Positions 7,392 to 16,065 of a DNA stretch of 64,000 nucleotides are shown here, in pieces. The first letter of the stretch is position 1. Each line of letters starts with the position of its first letter. The stretch spans positions 52,026-116,025 of the forward strand of contig NZ_DF967970.1 in the NCBI RefSeq assembly GCF_001050195.2. Reading direction: 5' to 3'. The stretch is from Anaerolinea thermolimosa. Its GTDB lineage: Bacteria; Chloroflexota; Anaerolineae; Anaerolineales; Anaerolineaceae. A program made the position numbers and the translations under genes. Under the pieces are notes generated by a model. It ran no database searches, had not been told where the DNA came from, and worked only from the letters and a program-made list of their open reading frames with translations.

Positions 7392-7502
7392 TCAATCTTC
7401 TCCATATTGTCGAGCTGCATTCAGATATTCTTCAAGGCGTGGGTTGCGCAAACTTATCAGACGGACACGATTTAGAGGTGGGGTGAATGTTTCAGATTGA
7501 GG
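7392..7502 (-). pseudogene. C-terminal remnant of a toxin-like gene
   Basis: A 36-codon open stretch (NRVRLISLRNPRLEEY and following residues) ends 28 bases before the second Imm26-like gene, the position of a toxin. Upstream, plausible coding continues in a different frame (FPADAIHDLNLKHSPHL), so several frameshifts are needed to join it. The source family is not recognisable. The 7503-7665 region further upstream holds only frame-broken sequence. Confidence 0.45.
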
Positions 7503-7666
7503 TCATGGATAGCATCTGCCGGGAAATATTGCAGAGAGAATGTTCGGGAATAAGAGACTCATTTGGAAATATAATGAAAGTCAGAATGACTCCCAGAGGA
7601 TTTGAAAATATGTGATCGTTCCAGTATTGGTAAAACAATGGTGAAGGAACAGGAATGAGGGCTACC

Positions 7667-7685
7667 CCCTGGCGAATTACCAGGG
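7667..7685. terminator. Short hairpin at the transposase 3' end
   Basis: CCCTGG (7667-7672) and CCAGGG (7680-7685) flank a short loop right at the stop codon of the transposase gene. It may be part of the element's terminal repeat or a weak terminator; there is no T run. Confidence 0.35.
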
Positions 7686-8808
7686 TTACGCCATCAAGTC
7701 AGCCAGGTGCAAACCACGGGCCAGATGGTTTCCAGCTAAGGCGATCAGGCGGCTTATGCCAAGAGCAGATTGCTCTTGTTTGTAGCCGCGCATCGAGCGA
7801 TAGCGCTCTTTGATCCACCAGCCGATGGCGCGCTCGCAATGGTTGTTGGTGCCGTCTATGATCTCATTTCCATCCTCATCTTTCCAATTCCGGTAGAAAG
7901 TCAGGCGCGGCCAGAGGTTCCAGCGATCCATAAACAGGTTGCGGATACGAAAGGCCACGTCATGTTTCTTGCCCTTGCCCGGCTTGCGAGCCTGGGCATA
8001 GCGCAAATAGATTCCTTCCAGGCATGCTTGATCCTCTGGACGCCGGGAATGGATCATGGCTTTGAGACAAGCCAGGTCCTCCAACGCTCGTTCAGGGGAC
8101 ACTTGAATGGCTTCCAGCGAATGATCCTGGCCTTCCCGGATGATGGCTGAGAGTTCTTCTACCAGGTCTTCTGTGTTTCTTCCAACGTGGCTCTTGCATA
8201 CCTGTTGGGAACGTCCCGTCTCATCACTCACCTTCTTGAAGGCATCCGCGTCATCGCTCACCACCACCTCCGCATCCACCGCATTCAGAATGGGCTCAAG
8301 CCATGCCTTCAACTGTTCTGCGTCCTCCCCGGGTAATTCATCGATACTCAATACCATCCCATTGATTGCGTCGACGGCGATGCCTACCGTTACCCACCGC
8401 CCATGGCATCGCACGCTGGTCACATCTGCCCCAACTGCTTTGGCCCTGTACCCTTCCAACTGCTTCCCTTGTCTCATGCCCGGTACCCGCCTGGCTGCTT
8501 CCTGAACTGCCCGATAGACACTCGTTTTGCCTATCCCTATCCCAAGACTACCTAGCACGATTTCCACCGCCCCGTAGCTCAACCCTAACAGGTACATCAT
8601 CACCGCCATGCCATTCACCCGCTTTGAGATTTGCTTGTGATCCACTCCCCTGGGGTATACCCTGAAAACATGCCCACAACTCATGCACTCATACCGCCAG
8701 GCAGTCACTTGTCGATGCTCCGTATCCACGATCTTTTTGCTCACTTCCTGCCGGGGGATAAACCTCACTCCCGGACATCCTTTCCGCGCGCAACACTTCG
8801 GATAGGCC
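7686..8808 (-). mobile_element. DDE transposase gene, 5'-truncated, of an unassigned IS family
   Basis: About 374 residues from CCARKGCPG onward encode a transposase: an N-terminal zinc-ribbon-like part (CCARKGC, then CMSCG), a helix-turn-helix-like segment, and a DDE core with Asp in VGADVTSV, Asp in VVVSDDADAF and Glu in NHCERAIGWW. The family is not certain; ISL3/IS66-like groups share parts of this layout. The frame stays open to 8945 only because the antisense of the PKD repeat has no stops, so the native start codon is missing. The join to PKD sequence is at about 8808. No convincing terminal inverted repeats could be paired, so the element looks truncated or the junction is artificial. 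Confidence 0.75.
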
Positions 8809-8960
8809 ACGGTGACGGTGGTGAACGTGGCGCCGACGGCGAGCTTTGGCGTTTCGGCCACGACGGTGGATGAAGGGGGCTCGGTAACGCTTTCGCTTAC
8901 CTCGCCGTCTGACCCTTCGAGTGCCGACATGACGGCGGGGTTCACGTATGCCTTCGACTG
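8809..8960 (+). pseudogene. Partial PKD repeat unit, out of frame with downstream gene
   Basis: The sequence matches the first half of the 279-bp PKD unit. At 8960/8961 it jumps from the TTCGACTG position back to the GGGGCTCGGTAACG position of the next unit, skipping about 195 bases and changing frame. It cannot be translated into the downstream PKD gene. Unequal recombination between repeats or collapsed repeat assembly both fit. Confidence 0.7.
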
Positions 8961-10336
8961 GGGGCTCGGTAACGCTTTCGCTTACCTCGCCGTCTGACCC
9001 TTCGAGTGCCGACATGACGGCGGGGTTCACGTATGCCTTCGACTGTGGGACGGGGACGTTCGGGTCGTACAGCGGCTCGAACAGCACGAGCTGTGGGACG
9101 ACGGACAACGGCACGTTCACGGTGCGTGGGAGGATTCGAGACAAGGATGGGGGGGTGAACACCTACTCGGCCACGGTGACGGTGGTGAACGTGGCGCCGA
9201 CGGCGAGCTTTGGCGTTTCGGCCACGACGGTGGATGAAGGGGGCTCGGTAACGCTTTCGCTTACCTCGCCGTCTGACCCTTCGAGTGCCGACATGACGGC
9301 GGGGTTCACGTATGCCTTCGACTGTGGGACGGGGACGTTCGGGTCGTACAGCGGCTCGAACAGCACGAGCTGTGGGACGACGGACAACGGCACGTTCACG
9401 GTGCGTGGGAGGATTCGAGACAAGGATGGGGGGGTGAACACCTACTCGGCCACGGTGACGGTGGTGAACGTGGCGCCGACGGCGAGCTTTGGCGTTTCGG
9501 CCACGACGGTGGATGAAGGGGGTTCGGTGACGCTTTCGCTTACCTCGCCGTATGACCCTTCGAGTGCCGACATGACGGCGGGGTTCACGTATGCCTTCGA
9601 CTGCGGGACGGGGACGTTCGGGTCGTACAGCGGCTCGAACAGCACGAGCTGTGGGACGACGGACAACGGCACGTTCACGGTGCGTGGGAGGATTCGGGAC
9701 AAGGATGGGGGGGTGAACACCTACTCGGCCACGGTGACGGTGGTGAACGTGGCGCCGACGGCGAGCTTTGGCGTTTCGGCCACGACGGTGGATGAAGGGG
9801 GTTCAGTGACGCTATCGCTCACCTCGCCGTCTGACCCTTCGAGTGCCGACATGACGGCGGGGTTCACGTATGCCTTCGACTGCGGGACGGGGACGTTCGG
9901 CACGCCCGGTTCGGCAAGCAGTGTCTCCTGTACCATGGGGGATGCTGGCAACCTCACTGTTCGCGGAAAGATCATCGACAAAGACGGAGGAGAAACGAGT
10001 TATTCGAACAGCGTGACGGTGAACAATATTGCGCCGGAGATCACGGAAATCTCCAACAATGGCCCGGTCTTAACCTATCAGCCGGTTCAAATTGTGGTCA
10101 CGGTTTCGAGCTATGCAGGTGATACGCTGAGCTACGAATTTGATTGTGACAACAATGGGGTTTACGAGGTGGGGCCTCAGAGCGGGAACACCGGGGTTTG
10201 CACCTTCAGCCAGAAGGGCACGTACACGGTGGGGGTGCGTGTGAGCGACGATGACGGCGCCTCAGACACCGGTACAACCGAGGTTGAGGTGAAGTCTTAC
10301 CTGCTTTTCCTTCCGCTGGTGGTCAGGAACCCATGA
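8948..10336 (+). CDS. PKD-repeat surface protein, 5'-truncated
   Basis: The 462-residue open frame carries four near-identical PKD-like units of 93 residues (unit motif VAPTASFGVSATTVDEGGSV, with a conserved Cys pair around FDCGTG and STSCGT), then a diverged unit and a final PKD domain ending in VRVSDDDGASDTGTTEVEV. PKD domains are beta-sandwich modules of secreted and cell-surface proteins. No start codon with a ribosome-binding site or signal peptide is visible; the 5' end is lost at the transposase junction. The C-terminus is hydrophobic and ends LFLPLVVRNP, a tail that recurs in part on the secreted phosphatase at 49723. It lies 14 bases before the next gene. Confidence 0.8.
   Translation: MPSTGGSVTLSLTSPSDPSSADMTAGFTYAFDCGTGTFGSYSGSNSTSCGTTDNGTFTVRGRIRDKDGGVNTYSATVTVVNVAPTASFGVSATTVDEGGSVTLSLTSPSDPSSADMTAGFTYAFDCGTGTFGSYSGSNSTSCGTTDNGTFTVRGRIRDKDGGVNTYSATVTVVNVAPTASFGVSATTVDEGGSVTLSLTSPYDPSSADMTAGFTYAFDCGTGTFGSYSGSNSTSCGTTDNGTFTVRGRIRDKDGGVNTYSATVTVVNVAPTASFGVSATTVDEGGSVTLSLTSPSDPSSADMTAGFTYAFDCGTGTFGTPGSASSVSCTMGDAGNLTVRGKIIDKDGGETSYSNSVTVNNIAPEITEISNNGPVLTYQPVQIVVTVSSYAGDTLSYEFDCDNNGVYEVGPQSGNTGVCTFSQKGTYTVGVRVSDDDGASDTGTTEVEVKSYLLFLPLVVRNP
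8962..9900 (+). repeat. 279-bp tandem repeats encoding PKD units
   Basis: Units of 279 bases repeat with only scattered single-base changes (for example TCT to TAT at about 9550, and a few synonymous changes). This points to recent expansion or homogenisation. The antisense strand of each unit is also open for 92 codons, which is a by-product of the repeat. Confidence 0.9.
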
Positions 10337-10350
10337 AAGGGGCATAGCGA

Positions 10351-11847
10351 TTGAATAACTTCTCTGATGCACCCCCTGTTTTACGGATTTTCATAGACTC
10401 TCAGCTTGGGCGGTCTCATGCCCCTGAGGTTCACTGGGCCTGGCGGTGGCTGTTGAGTACCTGCGGCTGGGCCTGGGAGGAGGTGCCCCCCGGCGCACCC
10501 TGCGACATTGCCTGGGTTTGCCGGGCCGAAGATGTTCCTTCAGCCAGGCTGGTCATTCTGGCGAACCCTTCTGCCTGGCTCAGGCCAGAGGTGCTCCACC
10601 TGAGAGGGGTGAGCCGGGAAAACGGTGTGGCCTTTCCGCGGTATGCAGGAGAAGACCCACAGGGGCCGTGGAAAGAGTTCGTTGACGGCCGGTTGATCTG
10701 CCGACGGGACGTGGTGTTTGATATCTTCTGGCTGGCCACCGGGCAGGAAGAACGTTTTTTCCCCAGAGATCGCCACGGGTTTCATCACCTGGAGGAGGCG
10801 GCGTTCTTTCGGGAAGGCGTGTTGCTGATGGCTCTGGCCAGCCAGATCGCTGTGTGGCTGGAGGAAACCCTGATCGGTCTTGGTTTTCGGCCGCCGGTTC
10901 CCCGCTGGCCTGAAGGCCGGAAGGCCGCCGTGGTGGCCGGGCACGATGTGGATTACCCCGAGGTCAACCGCCTGCTGGAGCCGGCCCGTAAACTGGCCCG
11001 CTGGGGTGCTCAAGGGATGAAGCCAGCCTTTGAAGTTTTTTCGGGTCAGCATCATCACTGGCATTTTGAGGACTGGGTGTCTATGGAGAAAAACCTGGGC
11101 CTGCGTTCGGCATTCTACTTTGTGCCGCACAAAGGCTCACTGCTCCAGTATGCGGCGGGCCTGCCTGACCCTTTTTATGACATCTCGGCGGGCAAGTTCC
11201 GCCAGCTCTTTCGCTTTTTGCGGCAGGCGGGGGTGGAGATCGGCCTGCACGCCAGTTACCGGGCCTATCAGAGCCTGGAGCACTTCAGACAGGAAAAGCA
11301 GTATCTCGAAGAGGTAAGCGGAGGGCCGGTTTATGGCAACCGGCACCATTACTGGCATCTTGATCCCCAGATGCCCGAAGAAACCCTCTGGATGCACGAG
11401 CAAATCGGGCTGGTGTACGATTCCTCTCTGATCTTTGATCACTTCCTGGGCTGGCGGCGCGGACTTTTGCATCCCTTTTTCCCGTTCCACCCGCGTCTGC
11501 GGCGTGAACTGGCCACTTTACAACTGCCGCCAGCCTGGATGGATGATCAGCTCTTCCAGTTTCACGCGTATAATCAGGTGCGGCCCACCCGCCTTGACAC
11601 TTTGAAATTGCTCGCCGAGCAAGTGGCCCGGCAGGGTGGCTGCCTGACCGTAGACGTGCACGACTATGTCTATGACGACCACTTATTCCCCGGCTGGCGG
11701 CAGACGTACCAGGATTTGTTGTATTACCTTCGGGAACGGGGGGATTACTGGTTTGCCACTCCGCTGGAGATTGCCCGGCACTGGGCGGGGCGTTATCGGC
11801 AGATTTTACAGATCAGCCAGGGGCTGAAGGAAGGCCTGACAGGATGA
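10351..11847 (+). CDS. Polysaccharide deacetylase-like protein
   Basis: The 498-residue protein starts at TTG 10351 with AAAGGGG a few bases upstream. From about residue 190 it has the NodB-like deacetylase pattern: HDVDYP (about 197-202) with the catalytic-base and metal Asp, a middle LHASYRAY segment, a GNRHHYWHLD segment, and a late VDVHDYVYDD segment. The N-terminal 180 residues form an extra domain of the DUF7033 type often joined to such enzymes. The predicted role is removal of acetyl groups from a glycan, although the altered motifs leave catalysis uncertain. Its stop overlaps the start of the next gene, so the two are co-expressed. Confidence 0.75.
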   Translation: MNNFSDAPPVLRIFIDSQLGRSHAPEVHWAWRWLLSTCGWAWEEVPPGAPCDIAWVCRAEDVPSARLVILANPSAWLRPEVLHLRGVSRENGVAFPRYAGEDPQGPWKEFVDGRLICRRDVVFDIFWLATGQEERFFPRDRHGFHHLEEAAFFREGVLLMALASQIAVWLEETLIGLGFRPPVPRWPEGRKAAVVAGHDVDYPEVNRLLEPARKLARWGAQGMKPAFEVFSGQHHHWHFEDWVSMEKNLGLRSAFYFVPHKGSLLQYAAGLPDPFYDISAGKFRQLFRFLRQAGVEIGLHASYRAYQSLEHFRQEKQYLEEVSGGPVYGNRHHYWHLDPQMPEETLWMHEQIGLVYDSSLIFDHFLGWRRGLLHPFFPFHPRLRRELATLQLPPAWMDDQLFQFHAYNQVRPTRLDTLKLLAEQVARQGGCLTVDVHDYVYDDHLFPGWRQTYQDLLYYLRERGDYWFATPLEIARHWAGRYRQILQISQGLKEGLTG

Positions 11848-13049
11848 ATTCTTCTCCGCTTCAGGTGGAAAAACAAAATCTTGAAGCCACCATGGAACCC
11901 GGTGTGAATACCCTGACTCTGGAACGCTTCCGGCAGGCGGCAACCCTCACAGCCTCGGCACAGCGGGTTTTGCCCATTGACGCGCTGCGCGGCGTGGCGA
12001 TGATCGCCATGGCCCTCGACCATATTGCCTCGTTCCTGCGCGTGGGACTGCAGGCCGAGACGTACGGCGGTCAGCCAGCCATTCTGGAAAGCTGGCCTCA
12101 CTGGGTGGCCGGGTTGTTTACCAACATTGCCGCGCCTGTCTTCTGGCTTTTGAGCGGGGTGAGTGTGATGCTGCTGGAAACCAGCCGCAAGAAAAAAGGT
12201 GAAACAGACTGGCAGATCAGCCGTTTTTTGCTGATCCGTGCGGTGTTGATCCTGATCCTGGATTTAACAATCTGCCAGGTTTTCTGGAATGGGAAGGGCC
12301 CATACACGCATGTCTTGCTCAGCATCGGCCTCAGCCTGATCGGTTTAAGTCTCCTTCGCCTTTTGCCGGTGGGTGTGGTGGGGGGAGTTTCACTGTTGAT
12401 GCTTGTGGGTTACCAGTTGGCCCTGCCTTTTCTCGCCGCTCAATACAGCCAGACGGATCATTTCTGGCTGGCGCTGGTTTTCTCTTACAGCACCAGAACC
12501 TGGCCGGCGGTGGAGTTTTCACTGCTGGGCTGGGGCAGCCTGATGGGCCTGGGGTATGCTCTGGCCAAAAGTATCCTTAACCCGGGGGCGGCGAAGGGAC
12601 GCACTTTGCTGTGGGGAGGGGCCGGGTTGTGGGGGCTCTGGCTGATTTTGCGGTTGATGGGCCATTTTGGCGACCTGACCCCCTATTCGAGCGCTCAACC
12701 CTGGTATTTCTTTCTGATCATGAGTAAAACCCCGCCCAGCCTGACCTATCTCGCGTTCAACCTGGGGCTGGCGGCGATGATCTTTGCGTTCTTTTCAGCC
12801 CGCCCGGCCTGGCTGGAGAAGCCGCCACTGAAGTGGCTGGTGCTGTTCGGGCAGGTTTCGCTGTTTTTCTTTGTTGTGCACATCGTCGTGTACAGCCTTC
12901 TCAGCAAAGCGGCCCTGGCGGCGGCTCTTCCGCTGCCGGGGATAGTGCAGGTGTTTCTCTTCTGGGGGCTGGGGCTGGCGCTCATGCTCCCGATTGCTTC
13001 GGCCTATCGCTCCCTGCGGAAGCGCTACCGTATTCTTCGATATCTCTAA
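11844..13049 (+). CDS. Multi-pass membrane acyltransferase-like protein (HGSNAT/DUF1624 type)
   Basis: The 401-residue protein has about ten membrane segments after a 40-residue soluble start. LPIDALRGVAMIAMALDH in the first segment (about residues 46-63) is the signature of the heparan-alpha-glucosaminide N-acetyltransferase/DUF1624 group, with the conserved Arg and membrane His; these enzymes move acetyl groups across the membrane onto sugars. It overlaps the deacetylase gene by four bases (ATGA) and is followed by a hexapeptide acetyltransferase, so all three could tune acetylation of one surface glycan. That joint role is inferred from context. Confidence 0.75.
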   Translation: MNSSPLQVEKQNLEATMEPGVNTLTLERFRQAATLTASAQRVLPIDALRGVAMIAMALDHIASFLRVGLQAETYGGQPAILESWPHWVAGLFTNIAAPVFWLLSGVSVMLLETSRKKKGETDWQISRFLLIRAVLILILDLTICQVFWNGKGPYTHVLLSIGLSLIGLSLLRLLPVGVVGGVSLLMLVGYQLALPFLAAQYSQTDHFWLALVFSYSTRTWPAVEFSLLGWGSLMGLGYALAKSILNPGAAKGRTLLWGGAGLWGLWLILRLMGHFGDLTPYSSAQPWYFFLIMSKTPPSLTYLAFNLGLAAMIFAFFSARPAWLEKPPLKWLVLFGQVSLFFFVVHIVVYSLLSKAALAAALPLPGIVQVFLFWGLGLALMLPIASAYRSLRKRYRILRYL

Positions 13050-13082
13050 ACAGGGGGAGATCCCCCGGGCAGGTTTTAGACA

Positions 13083-14057
13083 ATGTGGAACATGCTGCGA
13101 TTAGGCCTGGTTTTCATGGCTCCGCCTTTCATGAAAAAGTGGCTGTTGCGCTGGCTTTATGGGGCAAAAATTGGGCGCAGGGTGGAGATTGGCTGGTTTT
13201 CTGCGGTCAGCGGGAAACACATTGAGCTGGGTGACCATGCCGCAATCCGCCCGCTGACGCTGATTCACGTGCTCGGAGATGTGCGTCTTGGGCCGTATAC
13301 AGAGGTGAGCAGTTTCAGCCTGGTGTATGGCTCAGCGTCACTGCGCGCTGGCAGAGGATGCTACATTGGCCCGCAGTCTTTGATCAATGTGGATGAAGAT
13401 GTGGAAATTGGCGATGAATCAGCACTGGGGCCACGCAGTATGATCTTCACCCATGCCTCTTTCTTCCCCTACACCGAAGGGTACTGGGTGAGGCGGGCAG
13501 GGGTACACCTTGGGCGGCGGGTGTGGTGCGCGGCGGGAGTTTTTATCCACCCGGGAGTGGAAATCGGCGATCATTCATTCGTCAACTCTCGTTCTGTGGT
13601 TTCCACGTCCATTCCAGAGGGGTCGGTGGTTGAAGGGAACCCGGCACGGGTAACCTATCCGCTGGAGCGCACCCTGCGAAAGCCCACGCCAGGATACGTT
13701 GACCAGGCGTTACGGCGGGTGCTGAGTGATTTTGTTGAGGTGGGCCTTCACCGAGAAATGGGCCTTCCCCTCCAGGCTATCGAACAGGGGAAAGACGAAC
13801 TTCGCTTTCGCTGGCGGGGTATTCCTTACCGGGTTGTGCTGATCTCTGCCGCCGGGGAGCCTGCACCGCTGGCTCTGGCGGAAGGCGGAGAGAAGCGCAT
13901 TTATCTGGTCAACCGACCTGGCTGGGTTCCCCCGGATGAGGGAATGAGTTTCGACCTTTCAACCATGCGGACGAAATACCTGTCCGACCGGGTGCATACG
14001 GCATTGCGCCTCTTTATGCTGCGGTATTACGGCATGCGTTTTACCGAAGAGGAGTGA
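13083..14057 (+). CDS. Left-handed beta-helix (hexapeptide) acyltransferase with C-terminal extension
   Basis: The first 200 residues carry the hexapeptide-repeat pattern of LbetaH acyltransferases (IELGDHAAI, VRLGPYTEV, VEIGDESAL, VEIGDHSFVNSRSVV, VEGNPARV), similar to sugar O- or N-acetyltransferases of capsule clusters. Residues from about 205 onward form an additional domain of unknown type, longer than the family norm. The gene follows the membrane acyltransferase by 33 bases on the same strand. Acceptor sugar is unknown; with FdtA and FdtB downstream, a dTDP-Fuc3N acetyltransferase role is conceivable but unproven. Confidence 0.7.
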   Translation: MWNMLRLGLVFMAPPFMKKWLLRWLYGAKIGRRVEIGWFSAVSGKHIELGDHAAIRPLTLIHVLGDVRLGPYTEVSSFSLVYGSASLRAGRGCYIGPQSLINVDEDVEIGDESALGPRSMIFTHASFFPYTEGYWVRRAGVHLGRRVWCAAGVFIHPGVEIGDHSFVNSRSVVSTSIPEGSVVEGNPARVTYPLERTLRKPTPGYVDQALRRVLSDFVEVGLHREMGLPLQAIEQGKDELRFRWRGIPYRVVLISAAGEPAPLALAEGGEKRIYLVNRPGWVPPDEGMSFDLSTMRTKYLSDRVHTALRLFMLRYYGMRFTEEE

Positions 14058-14097
14058 GCGCAATGCAGCCGATGAGGAAGGAGCCTTGCTTTTGAGG

Positions 14098-15897
14098 ATG
14101 ACTCGCTGGTTTTCCAGGGGGGTGATTCTGGCGGTCGGGGTGCTGTGGATGGCCGCCTGCACGGGGGGCATCCCTTCTCAGGCGCCTCCACAGCCAGGCG
14201 CAACTGCGGAAACTGTCGGCGGGATGGAATCTCCCACGGCCTCTTTAGAGCCCACGCTCACGGCGACGTCTGGCGTCTCTGCCGGGCCTTCTCTTACCCC
14301 CGAGGTGACTGCCGATGCCCGGCCTGCGCTCACCCCGGAAGCGTTGAGCGGCACTCCGTCCTGCTCGCCTCCCGAAAGGGCGGAAGAGGATGCCTTGCAG
14401 GGATGGCCCCAGCTTGGACATGATCCCCGGCGTACTTCATTTTATCCTGCCGAAGTGACCTGGCCCTGGAAGGTGCGCTGGATCTGGAATGGGCCCGCCG
14501 ACAGCGGAGATGGCGAACCGGCGCCAGATCATCTCAGCCTCCCACAGGGGGTACAGCCGGTGAGCGGTGATGGCAGGCTTTATGTGGGGCACACCGACGG
14601 ACGGGTGAGGGCCATTTCTGAAGAAACGGGGCAAACCGTGTGGACTTCGGAGAGCCTGGGAGGGGCGATCGTCAACGCCGGGGCTTACAGCGCCAGCACG
14701 GGGTGTGTGTATTTTGGGGCACAGAACGGGAAGTTCACCCTGCTGGATGCCCGTACGGGGGAACTCAAGCGGATGGTTGATTTGCATGGGGCGATAGATA
14801 TGGCCCCCTTGCTGGCAGGTGACAGCGTGTTTGTGGGTTCGCAGAGCGGGGTGATGTATGCTCTCGACTCATCCACGCTGGCACAGCGCTGGGCTTACGA
14901 TGCCGGGGCAGCACTGATCGCTTCGCCAGCTTTCTCTGAGAATCACGGGGGGATGGTGCTCGTCCTGGCGGAGGACCGCACGGTGCATGCCCTCAGTGCG
15001 GACACTGGAAAACGGCTGTGGCGGGTAACCGTCAACGCCGATGTAGACCCGATCCGTAAGACGGTCTTTGCCGATACGTTTCCCGTGGTGTCGGATCGAA
15101 ATGACGTGGTGATCGTGCGTTCTTATCTGAACTGGGAGAAAATCTGGCAGCCTGATGGCGGGGCGCCTTCAACCGTAGAGGGAATCCGTGAATTCCTCAC
15201 GCAGAACCCGGAATACCAGTCCCTTTTTGTGCTCAACCTGGCAGATGGCACGCCGCGGTTTGTGGCACCGGTGATGCTCGGAGCCATCGGCAACGGGGGT
15301 GATCTGGAATCGACCCCGCCGCAGGTGGTGCTCAGGCCGCTGGCGGATGGAACAGAAGTGGCCATCCTGCTCTGGCGGAATCGACAGTCTTGCCCGCCTT
15401 CTTACTGCGACAGTCGCTCCGATACTACCCTGGGCGAGATGGATTTAACCACGGGAGTCATCCGGTTCGTGCAGGATCATAAAGATCAGGGGAACATGCG
15501 TCTGCCGACCGATGAACAAAGCCCGCTGGCCATGGCGGGAGATATGATCTTCTACGCCCACTGGCAGTTGCTGGGAGCCTTGAAGGTGATCGACCGGTCT
15601 GCGGGGTTGGGAGAAAGTTACGCTAACCCCATCATCACCCGCGAGTTAACCCCGGTGTTGAACACTCTGGCGCCGGGGGTGTGTGCCGGGCGCTCGGCTC
15701 ATTTTTGCCCGGGGGGAATGAGTTCGCCGGGAGAGGGGTTTGCAGTTGACCCGGGTTTTTATATTTATGTTTCGGAGAAGAGAATTTACGATCAATACTG
15801 GACGACCCCGGTGCGGAGTGTGGTGATCAGCGGGGGAAATATCTACTGGAAAAGTGTGGATGGGGCGGTAATAGCGCTCACCCCGGCCGGACCCTGA
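14098..15897 (+). CDS. Secreted lipoprotein with PQQ-like beta-propeller
   Basis: A signal peptide ends in a lipobox (LWMAAC, Cys at about residue 21), so the protein should be anchored outside the membrane. A Thr/Pro/Ser-rich linker of about 80 residues follows. The rest has PQQ/quinoprotein-like propeller blades (VRAISEETGQTVWTSES, FTLLDARTGELKR, VHALSADTGKRLWRV). No enzyme residues are recognisable; such propellers usually bind proteins or polymers. Start choice is uncertain: AAGGAG at 14078 suits TTG 14092 (spacing 8), and ATG 14098 is two codons later. Confidence 0.75.
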   Translation: MTRWFSRGVILAVGVLWMAACTGGIPSQAPPQPGATAETVGGMESPTASLEPTLTATSGVSAGPSLTPEVTADARPALTPEALSGTPSCSPPERAEEDALQGWPQLGHDPRRTSFYPAEVTWPWKVRWIWNGPADSGDGEPAPDHLSLPQGVQPVSGDGRLYVGHTDGRVRAISEETGQTVWTSESLGGAIVNAGAYSASTGCVYFGAQNGKFTLLDARTGELKRMVDLHGAIDMAPLLAGDSVFVGSQSGVMYALDSSTLAQRWAYDAGAALIASPAFSENHGGMVLVLAEDRTVHALSADTGKRLWRVTVNADVDPIRKTVFADTFPVVSDRNDVVIVRSYLNWEKIWQPDGGAPSTVEGIREFLTQNPEYQSLFVLNLADGTPRFVAPVMLGAIGNGGDLESTPPQVVLRPLADGTEVAILLWRNRQSCPPSYCDSRSDTTLGEMDLTTGVIRFVQDHKDQGNMRLPTDEQSPLAMAGDMIFYAHWQLLGALKVIDRSAGLGESYANPIITRELTPVLNTLAPGVCAGRSAHFCPGGMSSPGEGFAVDPGFYIYVSEKRIYDQYWTTPVRSVVISGGNIYWKSVDGAVIALTPAGP

Positions 15898-15946
15898 TTT
15901 TTTCATCCCGGAAATCTTAAAAAAAGCGAGGTTTGTTCTGCTTTTA

Positions 15947-15976
15947 TTGACAACATTACTCATTTAATGTTACAAA
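15947..15976 (+). promoter_or_regulatory. Possible promoter for the fdtA-headed glycan operon
   Basis: A perfect TTGACA (15947-15952) is followed after 18 bases by TACAAA, a weak -10. It lies in the only longer intergenic gap of this cluster, about 90 bases before fdtA. Confidence 0.4.
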
Positions 15977-16065
15977 GTGACCATCATTAAAGAATAGTTA
16001 ATTGAAAATCGAGCTGGGGGATAACCATGGCCGGATTTGAGCTGTATACGACCAAAGGAGAAAGG

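Larger units (their letters stand above)
1..7749. repeat. Long direct repeat, copy 1 (identical to 56252-64000)
   Basis: Every gene, spacer and non-coding element in this stretch recurs in the same order and orientation 56,251 bases later, and I found no mismatch at any place compared. The identity runs to both window edges, so neither end of the repeat is visible. A circular sequence read past its origin, an assembly loop and a true tandem duplication all give this picture. Confidence 0.95.

Noticed and set aside
8812..8945. N-terminal extension of the transposase frame
   Set aside because: It is antisense PKD sequence read without stops; the native transposase start is simply missing.
9163..9981. 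Three near-identical 86-92-codon frames on the minus strand
   Set aside because: They are antisense shadows of the PKD repeat units, created by base composition.
14145..14423. Overlapping open frames within the lipoprotein gene and many similar shadows in the GC-rich core
   Set aside because: They lie in other frames of well-supported genes and have no family features.
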